NCBI RefSeq assembly: GCF_036898095.1
Contig: NC_090751.1
Coordinates: forward strand, 51,660,948 to 51,724,947
Direction of reading: 5' to 3'
DNA from: Palaemon carinicauda
Lineage: Eukaryota; Arthropoda; Malacostraca; Decapoda; Palaemonidae
Length of the DNA stretch: 64,000 nt
This document shows, piece by piece, positions 29,111 to 40,977 of the stretch (positions are counted from its first letter, which is position 1; the number at the start of each line of letters is the position of its first letter). Position numbers and translations under genes: made by a program. The notes under the pieces are model-generated. The model had not been told where the DNA came from. It made no database searches and saw only the letters and a list, made by a program, of their open reading frames with translations.

Positions 29111-29929
29111 AGCTTTAGACTTGCATTTCCCCAGCTCAAGGGGAAGAAGCACAGTCTTCGGCGACAAGATAGGAAAAGCAAAACTCATCTAACTGTCCGC
29201 AATTCTTCCCGAAAGAGGGAAGGATGCTGAACGGCGGAAGTGGGGAAGCTCTCCCTCGGAAGGGGGGAGCAGCCCAACTCCGGCGAAGGTTAACACTCCT
29301 TCGTAAGGGAAGGTTCTCCGACCCCTGGAGGCGAACCTCCTGGCAGCAATCTATGCTTCCCACCGACAAGCCTTGTTCAAGTTGAAGGTTGGCAACGAGT
29401 ACTACCTCGTAACGTGAGCACCTCACAAGCGGCCACATGAAGCGCAGGATAATGACCAGAGCGGCCGAAGCCATCAGCCTTGTGTTCTACATCGCTGCTA
29501 TCTGTAGAAAAGAAAATAAAAGTTGTGATTAATTACAATTCATAACTCCGCTGCACAACATGAACTATTCGGGGAATAAGTCACCTTCCTTGTAAAAAAA
29601 TTCGTCGAAAGGGAGCTGAACTGCTATAAACTTTAACTCGAGTAATGAAACAAACACACGGGAGTGTTGAGGACCTGCCGACCACCCACACAGAGGAGGG
29701 GGGCAAGGTAGGAGAGTAGTATCAAAACAATGACAACTCCCTTAAGGCGAAGACCGCCGGATACATTGTCAACAATTAAAGCTACAAGTATTTAACAACA
29801 TAAAAGTATATTTCCATTTATACATATATACACGCATATATATGTATAAGATAAATGAAAACACACAAGAGAAAAAAAAACCAGAAAAACAATCAAGGGA
29901 AGTCTTTGCAGGAGAGAAAGGCAGCATGT

Positions 29930-30093
29930 CCGTTCTCTACCGAGCCAAAAAGTAAAGTGGTTACTCAGCCGAGAGGTGTGAGTGAGCAGGGTAGCCTCAC
30001 TATTAATTATCATGGCTCATCTTCCAGCTACAGTACGCCAAAAGTATACCATTATAAATAGCGAAGGGTTTGTATCTACGCCGGAACAAACAA
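29930..30093. repeat. DIRS copy 1 right inverted terminal repeat
   Basis: It is the inverse of 7391-7610 ('ATTATCATGGCTCAT', 'GGTTTGTATCTACGCCGGAA') and ends near GGAACAAACA. Confidence 0.8.
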
Positions 30094-31339
30094 ATTATTT
30101 CTAGATTTATTACTTATTTTAATTTTTATTGTTTAGGTTGTATTTGTATTTCTTGTACTGTTTACTTTGTTTATTTTCAGTCCCTCACTCAAAATCTTTC
30201 TTTCTATTACAGAGTGAAGGTGCCCTTCACCCAGCAGGGGACATAGGTTGAAATTTAGCTTGTTATGCTTGGAAATTGGGACACTAGCCAGGATTCTTAG
30301 TGTTGGTCGTACAGTATAGTGTTATTTTTCTTGTCCGAGGTTCCAGAAAACGACAGTAAGGATTGGTGGCCCAAGACACTGCAGAGACAGTAACCTCAGT
30401 GACTATGATACTGCAGTTATCTTGTATGATTGCCTTCTATTTAGTGTGGTGTATGGTAGGCTAGAACATAGCAAAAGACCCTCGAAGGCCAAAAGTCATT
30501 GTTTGCCGTTAGTTTGTGTCACGATGCAAATTAGTGGAGAAAGGGAACGACGGTCCTCATCAACCAAAGACGACATCATGGAGCCGTCAATTAAACAGAG
30601 GCAAGATGTTGAAACATCAGCCAAAAAAGAAAAAGGACAGAGAATAAACAAGTTCGGGATAAAAAAGCCTACAGAGAAGATGCAAATAATTAATTGGATG
30701 ATATTTTGGGGGAATGAACATTACCGGTTTTCAAGTCAACAGATGCTCATTGTTCTTTGGCCTGCAGTCCCGTTAAAAGCAGCATTCAGAATCATCCGCA
30801 TTATTCTATTAAAGGATAACCTGTTGTAAATATATTCTAATAATGTCCAGAATCTCACATTTTCATATACTGTAGGTTATCATCTTTAAATAATCTCTAC
30901 TCTCGAGTATAAGGTGTTAAATGGTTATGAGTGTGTCCAATATGTGGGCAGTTTTTTCTTTGTTTTTTCCTATCATTTCTTAACCTAGTTATTTGATTAA
31001 TTTTTCTTATATCTTTTTTTTCATAATCTTCTTTTAATACACTTCCTTACCCAAGATATTCCTCGTTCCAGCCTGAAGTCTTTTTTTTTTTCCCTTGTAA
31101 TATTATTTTCCTCTCCTAATGGTTGTAATGATCAAATAACTTGAAATATAGCTTCCACTATTCATATTGGACTCCATGCTTGCCAGTAATAAGTGAGATG
31201 GCATACTGTACCTCTACAATAAAATTAAGCAACTACAGTTCTAGCTGGGTCCCCTTGCTCAGTAAAAAAATCAAAAGGTGGTGCCCAGTGCCCAATTCAT
31301 CCTTGATAGTTTACTTTTTTGCCTAGATTTCTGGGTATT
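30094..31339. other. Unrecognised AT-rich DNA
   Basis: A 135-codon frame at 30422-30829 has a Lys/Glu-rich middle and no known motif. I do not regard it as a supported gene. The rest is low complexity. Confidence 0.5.
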
Positions 31340-32062
31340 CCACCATTTTACCTTTTTGTGTAGTGAATGTTGGTGTGGTTGGCGTTTGGACACTAGGCAG
31401 TCTGCGTGCTACATCTGGCCATAGTCCGCAAAGCACTACAACGAACCATTCCTTAGCGGGAGACCCAAAAATCCGAATGAAGGCAAGCAACGAAGTCCAC
31501 ACCTGCAGATTGTCTGAGGGTCGAGCACTCTCGGTGCATTGCCTTTGGAGCGGCCATCACACTTCCTTGACCGTCCTCCAGAGGAGAACGAGCGAGCAGA
31601 GTCAAAAAGGAGGGATCGCCAACGGCAATGATAGTCAAGGTTTCATCGCCTTCAAGGAAAACCCTGAAGGAAAAGAATACCTTAGACCTCCTCTCTGTCG
31701 CCTACCAATCTCCCCCTCTGGAAGGATGGTTAGCCTACTCCCGACACTCGATACCAGGAAAGTCCCACAAGCAGAGTGACACTGCATGCAGGACAACTCC
31801 TGAACGAGAAAAATCATAAAGCCAGTAAGTAACGAGGGAGAGAGGATGAGATGTCATTACTCCTCCGAGCCAAAGGGGATGATAGAACACAGGTATTTGT
31901 GTATGAGCGGGGTAGCCGGTACTAACCCATAACCTGTCATAACTAGCAGGGGAGGGGGTAGTCATGCCTCGTTAAAAGTCTTATGGCTAGTCTTCCAGTT
32001 TGCCAAAAGTATATTCCCTATAAAAGAGAGAAAGTGTTTGTATTTCGTGACGGAACAGCTAG
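31340..32062 (-). mobile_element. DIRS fragment (copy 5): gag N-terminus region and right terminal repeat
   Basis: 31855-32060 is a right-type DIRS terminal repeat ('GCCAAAGGGGATGATAGAAC', 'TCTTATGGCTAGTCTTCCAG', ends GTGACGGAACAG). The upstream 31363-31820 resembles gag leader with CCCTGAAGGAAAAG-type units. No left end or internal complementary region is visible, so the remainder is lost or diverged beyond recognition. Confidence 0.65.
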
Positions 32063-33879
32063 TCTTCACTTTTTTACTTTCGATTCCATTAGACAATTGA
32101 GAGGAACAAGGATCATTTGACTCTAAAAGCAAAAGGTCAACTTTCGTCCAAGTGCCTGGGGGCACCAAGAAATTGCTTAATAAATAAACATTCAAGTCGA
32201 TTGCTGTCTAGGCAAGCGATCAATTACAAGCATCTGTCACTGTAAAGGGAAGGTGAACTGTCCTGAATCTGCCTTTGCTACAATGAGAGTTGGTCATGTC
32301 TGTCCACTATGGATTGGTAAACACCGATTTACCGGAATAGCCAGTAACCTCTAGTGGGTAATGGCATTACAGCAAATCTCCTTGGTAGATTGCTGTCACC
32401 CAATCAATCCATCACCAACATTTAGTAACAAGCGACTAATGTACTTCCAGATTACAAGATTGAGATGTACTTTCAATCACATCTGTCAGACCGGTACAAT
32501 AGTTGTGTGTTTAAGTTCCTCTATGGATCACTCCAGAAGGTAAATTTCCTCCAATTTAAGGCAGGAATCCTGTGACGAGTTACAACAGTGCAGAACGAAG
32601 ATCCAGGAGTGACCTAAATGGTTCGTTGAACCCGAAACTCAATTGGAGAACATTGATAAATGTTAGCAAACGAGATCGCCTTCTCCCTGATGACAGGTAT
32701 CCCTTAGAAAAGGCAAATACGTTTTGTATCTCCCCATTATAAGCTCCGAATAGTATTCCCTTTCAAGAGAACACCCTTACTTATTGAAGTTTCAGAGTCT
32801 AGGTACTTTTGATACTTACACATACAATCAAGAGATGTCAGGGAAGACCTGACTGGGATGACAGGGAGCGCCCACTACAATGTCTGGTTACATGACGGTA
32901 AGCAGGTTATGAATAAACTGACTTCCCCCAAAGGGATACAACCACCAAATGAAGAAAGAAAGTATTAAAACAAAGTTCCAATTGTTCTGTGTGACCATAA
33001 GTAGCCCTTGCTACTACTCACGGGCATGCATCCATCAGTGAGGGTAGCACATACAACTGATGGAGTAAACAGCCTTTGACAAAAGTAGTAGCTAGCTTGC
33101 TTGCATGCAGAAGTGAACTAGCTAGCGAACCAATCGGATCTCTATCGGTAGTAGAGACTTGTCCACCATTTGGGTGGGACAAGTGTACTTGTAAGCAAAT
33201 ATATGTTTGCTATAACAGGTATTTGTAAACGTACACATGAGCTGATTCCATCCCATTGGGAAAAGGGGCTTGAAGGAACGCAAGTCTGAGAGGGAGAGAA
33301 AGCACTGTCTTTCCCACAGTGCCAACCTTGGCTTGTCAGTGAGGGATAGTTTTTTTTTTTTTTTTTTTTTTACACCATGGGTTTTGTGCTAGAAAACTGT
33401 GTACTATATTCTAGAATGTAATAAAATGTAGAATCAGATTATTATCCTACTTCCAGCTATTCTATTTGGTTATTTTTTCCATTTCTTTTACATTTTATTT
33501 TTCTTGACAATTCCCATGACTAGAATAGAGGCAGAATGTTGCTTTTCAACACTGAAAACGAGAAAAACTTTTCTAAGAAGCACTTTGAATTCAACACTTT
33601 TAATGGAGAAAACAATTGCTCAGTTGCTTGTCATAGAGAGATCAAGGAGAAAATAATAGATTTTTCCGTTCATATCAAAACAAGAAAAATTCATTTAATT
33701 TTCAAATGAATGGATCAAACTTCAAAAAAATTGTTCCATTTTGTTCTTTTAGGATTCTATCAAGTTTCTGAATAAATTTTCTCAGGTCTGTTTGCTTCCC
33801 TCCACACAATACTAAAACAAATGCTGTAGCTTTTCTTCTGAGCAGCACCCCCCTGAATTTAGCTACTGCTCAATGGGTT
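32063..33879. other. Diverged repeat-like DNA, nothing named
   Basis: No coding frame with a recognisable motif. A poly(T) run lies at about 33349-33371. The style of sequence (gag-like short repeats, CTTGCTTGCATGCAG) suggests very old DIRS material, but it does not align clearly by eye. Confidence 0.4.
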
Positions 33880-35432
33880 ATATCTCACGAGACCATTGTG
33901 CCTTGAGGGCACAAAGGAGTGAGGCGGAGATTGTAAGGGATCGGAGACCGATACCCTGTGAATGTTCCAATGAACTCTCTAACCTTTAGAGAGGATAATT
34001 CCAAGATAATAATCCCGAAGAATTGTTTCCCGAGACTCAATTTTCCGAACAACAATGGGATGCGGCGGCCGCAAGTGGTCAGAAAGTATTCATATCTGCG
34101 GCAATAACCTAGCAGGACTATATCTAACGAGACTCGTAGTGGCATGCAGAGGTAGCAAACGGTTGGCAGGCATCTTCTATTGTGACAATAACCCGAGGAT
34201 TTCATCTAACAAGACACATGGTACAATCTCCGGTTTCTACCTTCCTGGTAAGGCCTGGTGGTCGTATGGGCGAGCGCACGTGCAACCAAAGTAGCTCATG
34301 TCATCCATTCATTATGAGGGTGCTAGCTTGAAAATTAAAAATTTTCTGCGATTTTGTCATATCTATAAACAAAATCAAGTGGCATAATTGGCCAGAGACA
34401 CGGAGAACTGGAGGTGACTGACCACCAACGTATGGTAGTAGTAGTAGTAGTAGTAGTAGGTTGGCCAGGGCACCAGCCCCCATTGAAATACTGCCACTAA
34501 AGAATTATTGACTAATGACTGAGCAGACAGTACTACATTGGATCCTTCTCTCTGGTTACGACTCATTTTCCTTTTCCCTACACATACACCAAACAGTATG
34601 GCCTATACTTTACATATTCTCCTCTGTCTTCATACACCTGACAACACTGAGATTACCAAACAATTTTTCCTTGCTTAAGGGGTTAACTAATGCAATGTAA
34701 TTTTTCAGTGGCTACTTTCCTCTTGGTAAGGGTAGAAGACCTCTTTAGCTATGGTGAGCAGCTCTTCTAGAGTGCTACAACAAACGGCACGAGAGCTAGG
34801 TAGATACATTACTTCTAGAGTCTCGGAAAAAAAAAACCAGGTTCCATCCCTGGGGAGGCAGCTGTGTAATCCCGACGTGCCCTCAACTGTAGCACTCTCG
34901 AGATGCAAAGAGTTGCAGCCAAAGGCACAAAAACTCTAACAGAGTATTGCCTCCAAAGTCTCTGTACCTCTAACTGCAACGCCCTTGTAAACCATTCCTT
35001 AACAGGGAAATTCTAAAGCCACAAGAAATGCAGAAGTTGCAACAAGCGGCACCATGAGAGACTCCACAGGTGGAGGGCACCGTTGCTTCGCTAAGGGGAG
35101 CAATGGTGTCAGCACTTACAGGTTATCCGTGAGTCAGTTGATTATAGTTCTGCTCATTCACCCTCCAAAGGAGTATGGATGAACAGAAACGTCAAGTCAA
35201 AAGCTAGTGAGAATGAACGACCATTCACTCCCAAGTCGAAATAAAACGTGAAGGCATTTCACCAGTGTTGGTAGTGTGAGCAGGGTCGTTGGTCAACCCC
35301 AGCTAACACCCCACTAACTAGCTGAAGGTAGTTATTCTCGATAATAAAGCTTTTGCTTAGTTTCCGGCATTCGCAGGAATCGTATCCACTGTAAAGAGCA
35401 ATAGGGTTGGTATTCATGTTGGAACAACTAAA
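33880..35432 (-). mobile_element. DIRS fragment (copy 6), interrupted by a short LINE-derived element
   Basis: 35225-35430 is a decayed right-type terminal repeat ('ACTAACTAGCTGAAGG', 'ATTCATGTTGGAACAACT'). 33880-34300 and 34785-35220 have the clause-like units 'ATATCTCACGAGACCATTGTG' (shortened here) and 'GTAGCACTCTCGAGATGC' reminiscent of gag regions. No intact frame. The LINE-derived copy B at about 34425-34780 sits inside it. Confidence 0.5.
34425..34780 (+). mobile_element. LINE-derived 5' fragment (copy B) with (GTA)n
   Basis: (TAG)n at 34435-34460 is followed by GGTTGGCCAGGGCACCAGCC and the same order of blocks as the LINE 5' region at 55038 and 55608-55890 ('CAGTACTACATTGGATCC', 'TTCAGTGGCTACTTTCCTC', 'CAGCTCTTCTAG'). 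It ends abruptly at about 34770 without the (AAT)n tail, so it is 3'-truncated or rearranged, which is unusual for LINE-driven copies. Confidence 0.65.
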
Positions 35433-36254
35433 TTTTGGATGATTTAATTTGTTTAAAACTTTAGGTAAAGATTACTCAACGGAAAAATAAAAATGCTCTC
35501 AGAAGTGCTTCACAATAAAGCTTGCACAATAACAAAATATCACCCCTTACAACAAAAAGCATAATACCACTGTACTTTTTACATTTTGGTCACAACAAGT
35601 TTAAACATGTTGTGACCTTTCATCTTTCCTTTGGGAAAGTACCTGACCATTTCTTATAACAGTTTCAGTATTGGCAACAAATCAAGGCTATCATATATTT
35701 ACCAATTTTGTAGAAAATGGTAGTACAATAATGTATATATATAAAAGAGGAATACAAAAAAGATGTAAAAATGTGAAAACCAATAGGATTTCATTGACAT
35801 TAACGTACAACCAAAGCCAAGGCACATCCAAGTTTATGCTACTCATTCTAGACAACATAACACGAGTCATCCTATTTTTCAAATATGACAAACCCAAATC
35901 TAATTAGATTCAAACTTTCAATGGGTTATTTCAAACACTGTTGATAGGGTAAAAGATTAGCAGCATGCTGCATTTCCTAAGAAACACCAGGGCACATATG
36001 CAACCTATCCAATCTACTGTTTTGCCTCACAAGCTACCCAAACCCATAGCAACTGATCTATGAAGAAAATGACTCACGAAATACATAAATGAAAAAACTC
36101 TCTCTCAAATAGGCTACAGCACAGTACATAAGTACATAGGCTGGGGGTATATCTGTGCTCTATTCATAGATATAACTTGGTACCTGTATAGATTTTTAAT
36201 GAAACCACCTGCTTCACGCTAATGATATCTATTTACGCAGCTTTTCCATGAAAC
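35433..36254. other. AT-rich spacer, nothing recognised
   Basis: No motif-bearing frame or repeat end. TAAGTACATAGG-type short repeats near 36125. Confidence 0.5.
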
Positions 36255-36916
36255 ATGAAAAATTTGGAGATAATTTGTAATTTTCCCTAATTAATACAAA
36301 CCTGGAGTTATTTATGTGGATATTCTTTCAGCAGCAGCTGGAGGTAGCCATTAGACTTTAAATGCCAGGTGACAACCCTGCCTAACCGCTTAGCGGGTAG
36401 ACAGGGGGTGGCAGGGGGAGGGTACCCAGCCACCTCTATATACTCTCACAGCTGTCGGACGTCACTTTTTATTGCAGGTAGGACTTCTGTGGGGCAAGTG
36501 ATGGTGGGCCAATTTATACAAAGAACTCCAGGTTTGTATTAGTTAGGAAAAAATACAAATTACCTCCGAATTTGTTATGTATTCACGGCTTGTGCAATTT
36601 AGAAAATAGATGTTGTTATTTGTATGAAATGTCTGAGTTTTTAAATAGGAAAAAACAACCAGACATATCCATTGTTCCCTCGCAGAAGCAATGGGGACGT
36701 GGACAGTATAAAATTATTGCTAGGCTACACAAGGGAAGTGATAATTATCTGCAGAGGTTGAAGACAGCTTGCAGAGGGACCCATGGCGCTGTACTCCAAG
36801 AGAGAGGAAGGTGAAGGAAGGAAAGCCAGACATTCTTCTCATTCATCCCAGTTTTAACCCAGGTAACCAATGCCCTAAACCAACTGCTACTTGTCCATTA
36901 AGGAGCTTGAGGTATC

Positions 36917-37400
36917 TTAAACCAACTGCTGAGCAGCCACCAAAGGACTAATAGTAAATGTATCGAGCCTCCCGTGGGTAAAGTCTTTGAGGTAATGTGC
37001 TGTGAATGTGGTCTGTCTTTTCCACACACCAGCTTGGAGGACCTGCAACATGGAAAAGTTGCGTTTGAACACTAGGGAAGCACTAAATAACAACTGATGT
37101 GGGTTGTTGGTTACAGCACAGAGACTCAAAATATGAAAGAATTTTGAGTTTTAGCATTAAACTCAGGGACGAAGCTGAGTGTCACTTCCCAACTTCCCCT
37201 TCAATGGGCGATGTCATATGAGAGGCCATGATGTTCACAGGCTCTCTTTGCTGAGGCTAAAGCGAGAAGGAACGCCATCTTCAAAGTTAGATTTTGGTCA
37301 ATTGCATGGCATAATGATTCGTAGGGAGGCCCTTTTACGGACCTCAGTACACGAACCACGTTCCAAGGAGGAGGCCTGATCTCTGACTGGGGCAAGTGAT
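36917..37400 (-). pseudogene. DIRS copy 3 tyrosine recombinase fragments
   Basis: 37201-37395 encodes the central region ('EIRPPPWNVVRVLRSVKGPP', 'LALASAKRACEHHGLSYDI'), matching copy 2 residues 191-251. 36917-37129 encodes the C-terminus with Trp and nucleophilic Tyr kept ('GVWKRQTTFTAHYLKDFTHG'). About 85 residues between them, including the His-x-x-Arg motif, are deleted, so it is inactive. Confidence 0.8.
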
Positions 37401-37429
37401 CTCATAACTCCGTATGATTAGAGAAAGCT

Positions 37430-39500
37430 CTAACGAAGAGGATATGTTGACTCCTTTCAGTCAATAGACGAGTGACTCCCAGATGAAACCCTAGCAGGAT
37501 GTCCAGCCAGCAAAGGAGATAAACTCTGAGGCAGAGGAATATGTTTCTTTGGATGCAGAGGAAGGTCTGGACTAATAGGAAAGTTTGCGAAAACCCTTCT
37601 GGCAAGGGCGTTGGTCTTACGCTGGAGGTGGAAGACGTAGAAGGGCGAGAGGAAGGTGTTGGATTTGCACTTGCTAGCAATCCAGACATCTAGCAAATTA
37701 CTCGCGAAGTTTGCCGATTTGCTCGTGCAACCGCAAGATTCACATGCAAACTCGCTAACTTCACGCGTCAACGGACTCACTTCACAAGCAGAATTGCTCA
37801 TAACAGGAGCACCAGGAGCCATCGAGGAAGAGGAAGGTCTTACGACTTCCTGCTGCCCCAGAGGAGCACCTACATCCAACGAAGTCGGTAGAAGAGGCCT
37901 CCGAGTAGGAACTACTCTTGAAGGAGAACGCACCACATCGGGATGCGTCTCCAAGCTCTCAGCCAAGACTCCCCAGGCTGTGAAAGGCATTGAGGGTTTA
38001 GCTGGACACGTCTGAGGAGTGGTCAAGTTCATCCTCAGGGTCGGTCTGAGGTTGTTTGGAAGGTCTGGTTGAGGGGCTACGCGCTGATGGACTGCGCGTA
38101 CGCCTACCTCTACCTCTAGACAAGGAACGTCTACACTTTGATTGCGAACGCGCGGTTCGTGATCTTGATGTTCGTGAACGCGAGTGTTTAGCTCTCGTTC
38201 GAGAACAGCGTGAACGTCGTGACTGCCTATCTCAGGAGCGCGAGCGTCAGTCTCTGGAACGTGAGCGTCAGTCTCGCGACCGAGCACGTTCTCGTGAACG
38301 ATACCCTCAAGAGTGCGAACGCCGCCCTCATGATCTTGAGCGTCGTCCTCGTGAGCGCAAGAATCGTTCTCGTGATCTAGATCTGGACGATCTAGAATGC
38401 GAGCGTCCGGACCTAGGTTCAGATCTGTCTCGTGACCGTGAAGAACGTGATCGTGAGACTCCTCCACGTGAGGAGGAATGTCTCCTAAGAGAGAATTGAG
38501 ACCTACCTTCTCGTGAGCGCGACGCTCTAGAGCAAGAGCGTCTTCTAGGTGAAGAACGCTCTGATCGTGATGATATACAATCATTATGATATTCCGATCA
38601 GGGGAAGAAGTTCCAGAAGGGCGTCGAGACGATGGTGATGCTCGTCCTTTAGCGCTGCTAATGGAAGGCGCGCTGCTCCCCGGAAGATCATCACCTACAA
38701 CCTAGGGATTCCTGTAGGAAGAAACAGAGGGTTGAGGATTACGGGACGATGAGGTCCCAGGATGGAGATAGGGTTTGTCGTCTGTAAGGGGTCGTTGGAG
38801 AGGCGAACGTGAACGATCACCTCGTCCACACGTGGAAGGACCAGGGGAAGGCGGCATATGGACCTCGCACAATTCCAGAGCATGAGATGTCAACGGCTCC
38901 GGAGAAGGTTCCCTCGAGACACCACGCTGCAGCTCCTCTTTCGAAAGGGGTCCTGAAATCCCCAAGGACAACCAGACCTGAAATAAATCTGCAAGGGAAA
39001 AAGGCTCCCCAGCAGCTGGAGGAGAAGGGAAGCAACCCCCCCCCCCCCAAGTACCCTAGTGTTGCCTCTAAGTTGAGCGATCTGCACTCCTGTTCGCTCA
39101 TCCATCGTGAGAGCGCGCGCAAGAAGAAGCTTTTGCAAGTGATTTGGGGGTGTGGGAAGATTAAGACCGCATCCCGCTCGCCACTGAGGGAGAACGATCG
39201 CGTTTAGATTTCTTCTCCCTGCGCCTTCCAAACCTCTCCAATTGGGAGGCAGACCACTCACTAAACTCTGTGCATGGCGAGCCCTGCTCGCAACGATGCC
39301 CTTGACACATAGGACACACAGAGTGCGGGTCGGTCTCCAACGACGACAAGAAGGTCCCGCACACGGCACCCTCTAACCTTGGACACGTTTGCATGATGAA
39401 AGCAATCATAGAAAAAGGACACACACACACCTGAATAGAGAGAGAAAACAAATTGAAGAGTCCAAAAACTTTCAGGAGAGCAGACACATCCAATCTCTAC
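37430..39500 (-). pseudogene. DIRS copy 3 gag region
   Basis: The Cys-rich N-terminus is recognisable at 39161-39440 ('QTCPRLEGAVCGTF', 'SVCPMCQGHRCEQG', 'SASQLERFGRRREKKSKRDR'). At 38080-38560 the minus strand carries RS-type codons ('YRSRERARSRD' in one frame). The same DNA is open as 375 codons in another frame (37457-38584), giving His/Asp/Glu-rich residues that I take as out of frame. Several stops and a C-run at 39038-39048 break it. Confidence 0.65.
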
Positions 39501-39707
39501 CGAGTCAAAAAAAAAAAAAAAAGTGACGTCTCTCATAGCTGTGAGAGTATATATAAAGGCGACTGGATACTCCCCAGCCAGCCCCTGCCTACCTGCTAAG
39601 CAGTTAGGCAGGGTTGCCACCTCGCATTTAGTCTAATGGCTACCTCAAGCTGCCGCTGAAAGAATATTCACATAAATAACGGAAGGTTTGTTTATATGGG
39701 AACAAAC

Positions 39708-40167
39708 TATTCTTGCACTAAAGGTTTATTTAATTACTTAATCTCTGTCTACCAATTTTAATTATCGTCGAAGAGGCTAATCATAGACATCTTGTGATAC
39801 CAGTTTCTGAAACATGATCTCTCTCTGATGATCAAATATTATCATCTTCATTTCCAATTTGATATTTTTCAGGGTAACTATGAAACAGTTCAACTTATTC
39901 AACTTCTGAAGGTTATAATATTGCTCAATGGTTCACTTAAAAGCTTTCTGAAAGTACAGAATTTTACTAATCAATAAAAAGAAAAATCTTGAGTTCCTAA
40001 GTGCATGCTTGAGAAATTACCGAGGAATGTAAGATACTGGCACCAAATGATTATGACTTTATCAACTTCCAATAATTTATGGTAAAACACGCATTGTTTT
40101 TCAGTAAAACTATCGAACAACACGGAACAAAATTTATAATAGGAAAACAGCTATTTTTACAGTAAAC
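39708..40167. other. AT-rich spacer, nothing recognised
   Basis: Separates DIRS copies 3 and 4. No frame or repeat end seen. Confidence 0.5.
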
Positions 40168-40416
40168 ATGACAAATTCGGAGATAATTTGTATTTTTCCT
40201 AACCATACAAACCTTAGCTATTTACATAGGGTTTACTTTCGGCGTAGCTGAAATTGACGAGCCATTAGATTTTAACGAGGGTTTACTACCCCCGCGCTAG
40301 TTAGCAGGGGTAGGGGAGGGGTAGCTTGCTACCCCTACCCCCTTACACACTGGTGAAATGTCTCACTTCACTTACAGGTAGGACTTGACTTGGGGGACAG
40401 GTCTGGCGGGCAAATA

Positions 40417-40520
40417 TGTGTAAATAGCTAAGGTTTGTATGGTTAGGAAAAATACAAATTATCTCCGAATTTGTCATTTGTTCCGTAACCGAAATACAAA
40501 CCACGCTAGGCTATTTACAT
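40417..40520. repeat. DIRS copy 4 internal complementary region
   Basis: GTAAATAGCTAAGGTTTGTA (left-tip complement) runs through TTTGTCATTTGTTCC into CGTAACCGAAATACAAACCA (right-tip complement). Confidence 0.9.
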
Positions 40521-40977
40521 GGGGTGACTTACCCCTTAGGAAGGGTGGAAAGTCCCCAGCCATACTGGCTTTGGCTTACCCGGGGACTCAGAATCTGAGT
40601 GAGTCGCACTCGAGAAAAGGAGTCCCTGCACCTCACAAGTTCCTTGCACCGCAAGGAAACGTGTGGCCTACATAAGCTTGTGTGTGAAAGAAGAAAATGT
40701 GACCCGTCCTAGGCAGTTGACCTGGAGTTCTATACAGAGCTCTGGGTTAGGACGTTCCCAATACCACCTCGTCAGGGTATGGGGGACGCGACAGTATTGT
40801 CTCAATACTTGGAACACAAGGAAGCATGGTGTACCTGCAGAGGTTTGAGGTCAGCTATGCAGAGACCAGGATGCTGCTTTCCCCAGTAGAGGGGAGGATG
40901 AAGAAAGAAGTAAGGGCCAGATATACTTCTTCCGTTCATGCAGTCTAAAACCTGGTAACAATGCCCTCCACCTTCTG

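Larger units (their letters stand above)
26791..29929 (-). pseudogene. DIRS copy 1 gag-region remnant, second part
   Basis: This continues DIRS copy 1 after the Merlin-like insertion. It has no long intact frame. It is built of repeats that mark the variable gag part: 'GAGAGCCCGAAGGCTCA'-type units at 27330-28280, a 146 bp duplication, and ~100 bp units at 28700-29110. Minus-strand frames (27861-28460, 28709-29020, 29136-29474) are open only in part and have no domain. 29530-29929 is AT-rich leader sequence before the right terminal repeat. Confidence 0.55.
7391..30093 (-). mobile_element. DIRS-type retrotransposon copy 1 (old; holds two nested insertions)
   Basis: The left terminal repeat (7391-7610) and the right one (about 29930-30093) are inverted copies: both contain the 'CTATTTATA' block followed by 'AGCCATGATAAT'. 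Next to the left end, 7637-7733 is an internal complementary region made of the complement of the left tip joined to the complement of the right tip. Recombinase, RNase H and gag remnants follow on the minus strand. Removing the nested elements at 8032-12616 and 16669-26782 leaves about 8.0 kb, matching copy 2. The RT palm is missing between RNase H (ends ~14500) and gag. All frames are broken, and this is the oldest layer of the nest. Confidence 0.85.
36255..39707 (-). mobile_element. DIRS copy 3, 3.45 kb deletion derivative without RT/RNase H
   Basis: The left terminal repeat is 36255-36480, and a partial internal complementary region follows at 36511-36580. The right terminal repeat is 39505-39707 (inverse, including 'CCTAACCGCTTAGCGGGTAG' vs 'CTACCTGCTAAGCAGTTAGG'). 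Minus-strand content runs directly from recombinase fragments (36917-37400) to gag (37430-39440). RT and RNase H are cleanly missing. The left tip starts ATGAAAAATT. The right-tip half of the complementary region (TTTGTTCCG) is not preserved. Confidence 0.85.

Noticed and set aside
30422..30829. 135-codon possible host gene
   Set aside because: No motif, no splice or homology support, and surrounding sequence is AT-rich repeat debris.
38056..38499. 147-codon plus-strand Arg/Glu-rich frame
   Set aside because: Lies antisense to the gag region of DIRS copy 3; the composition is the mirror of RS-type codons on the minus strand.
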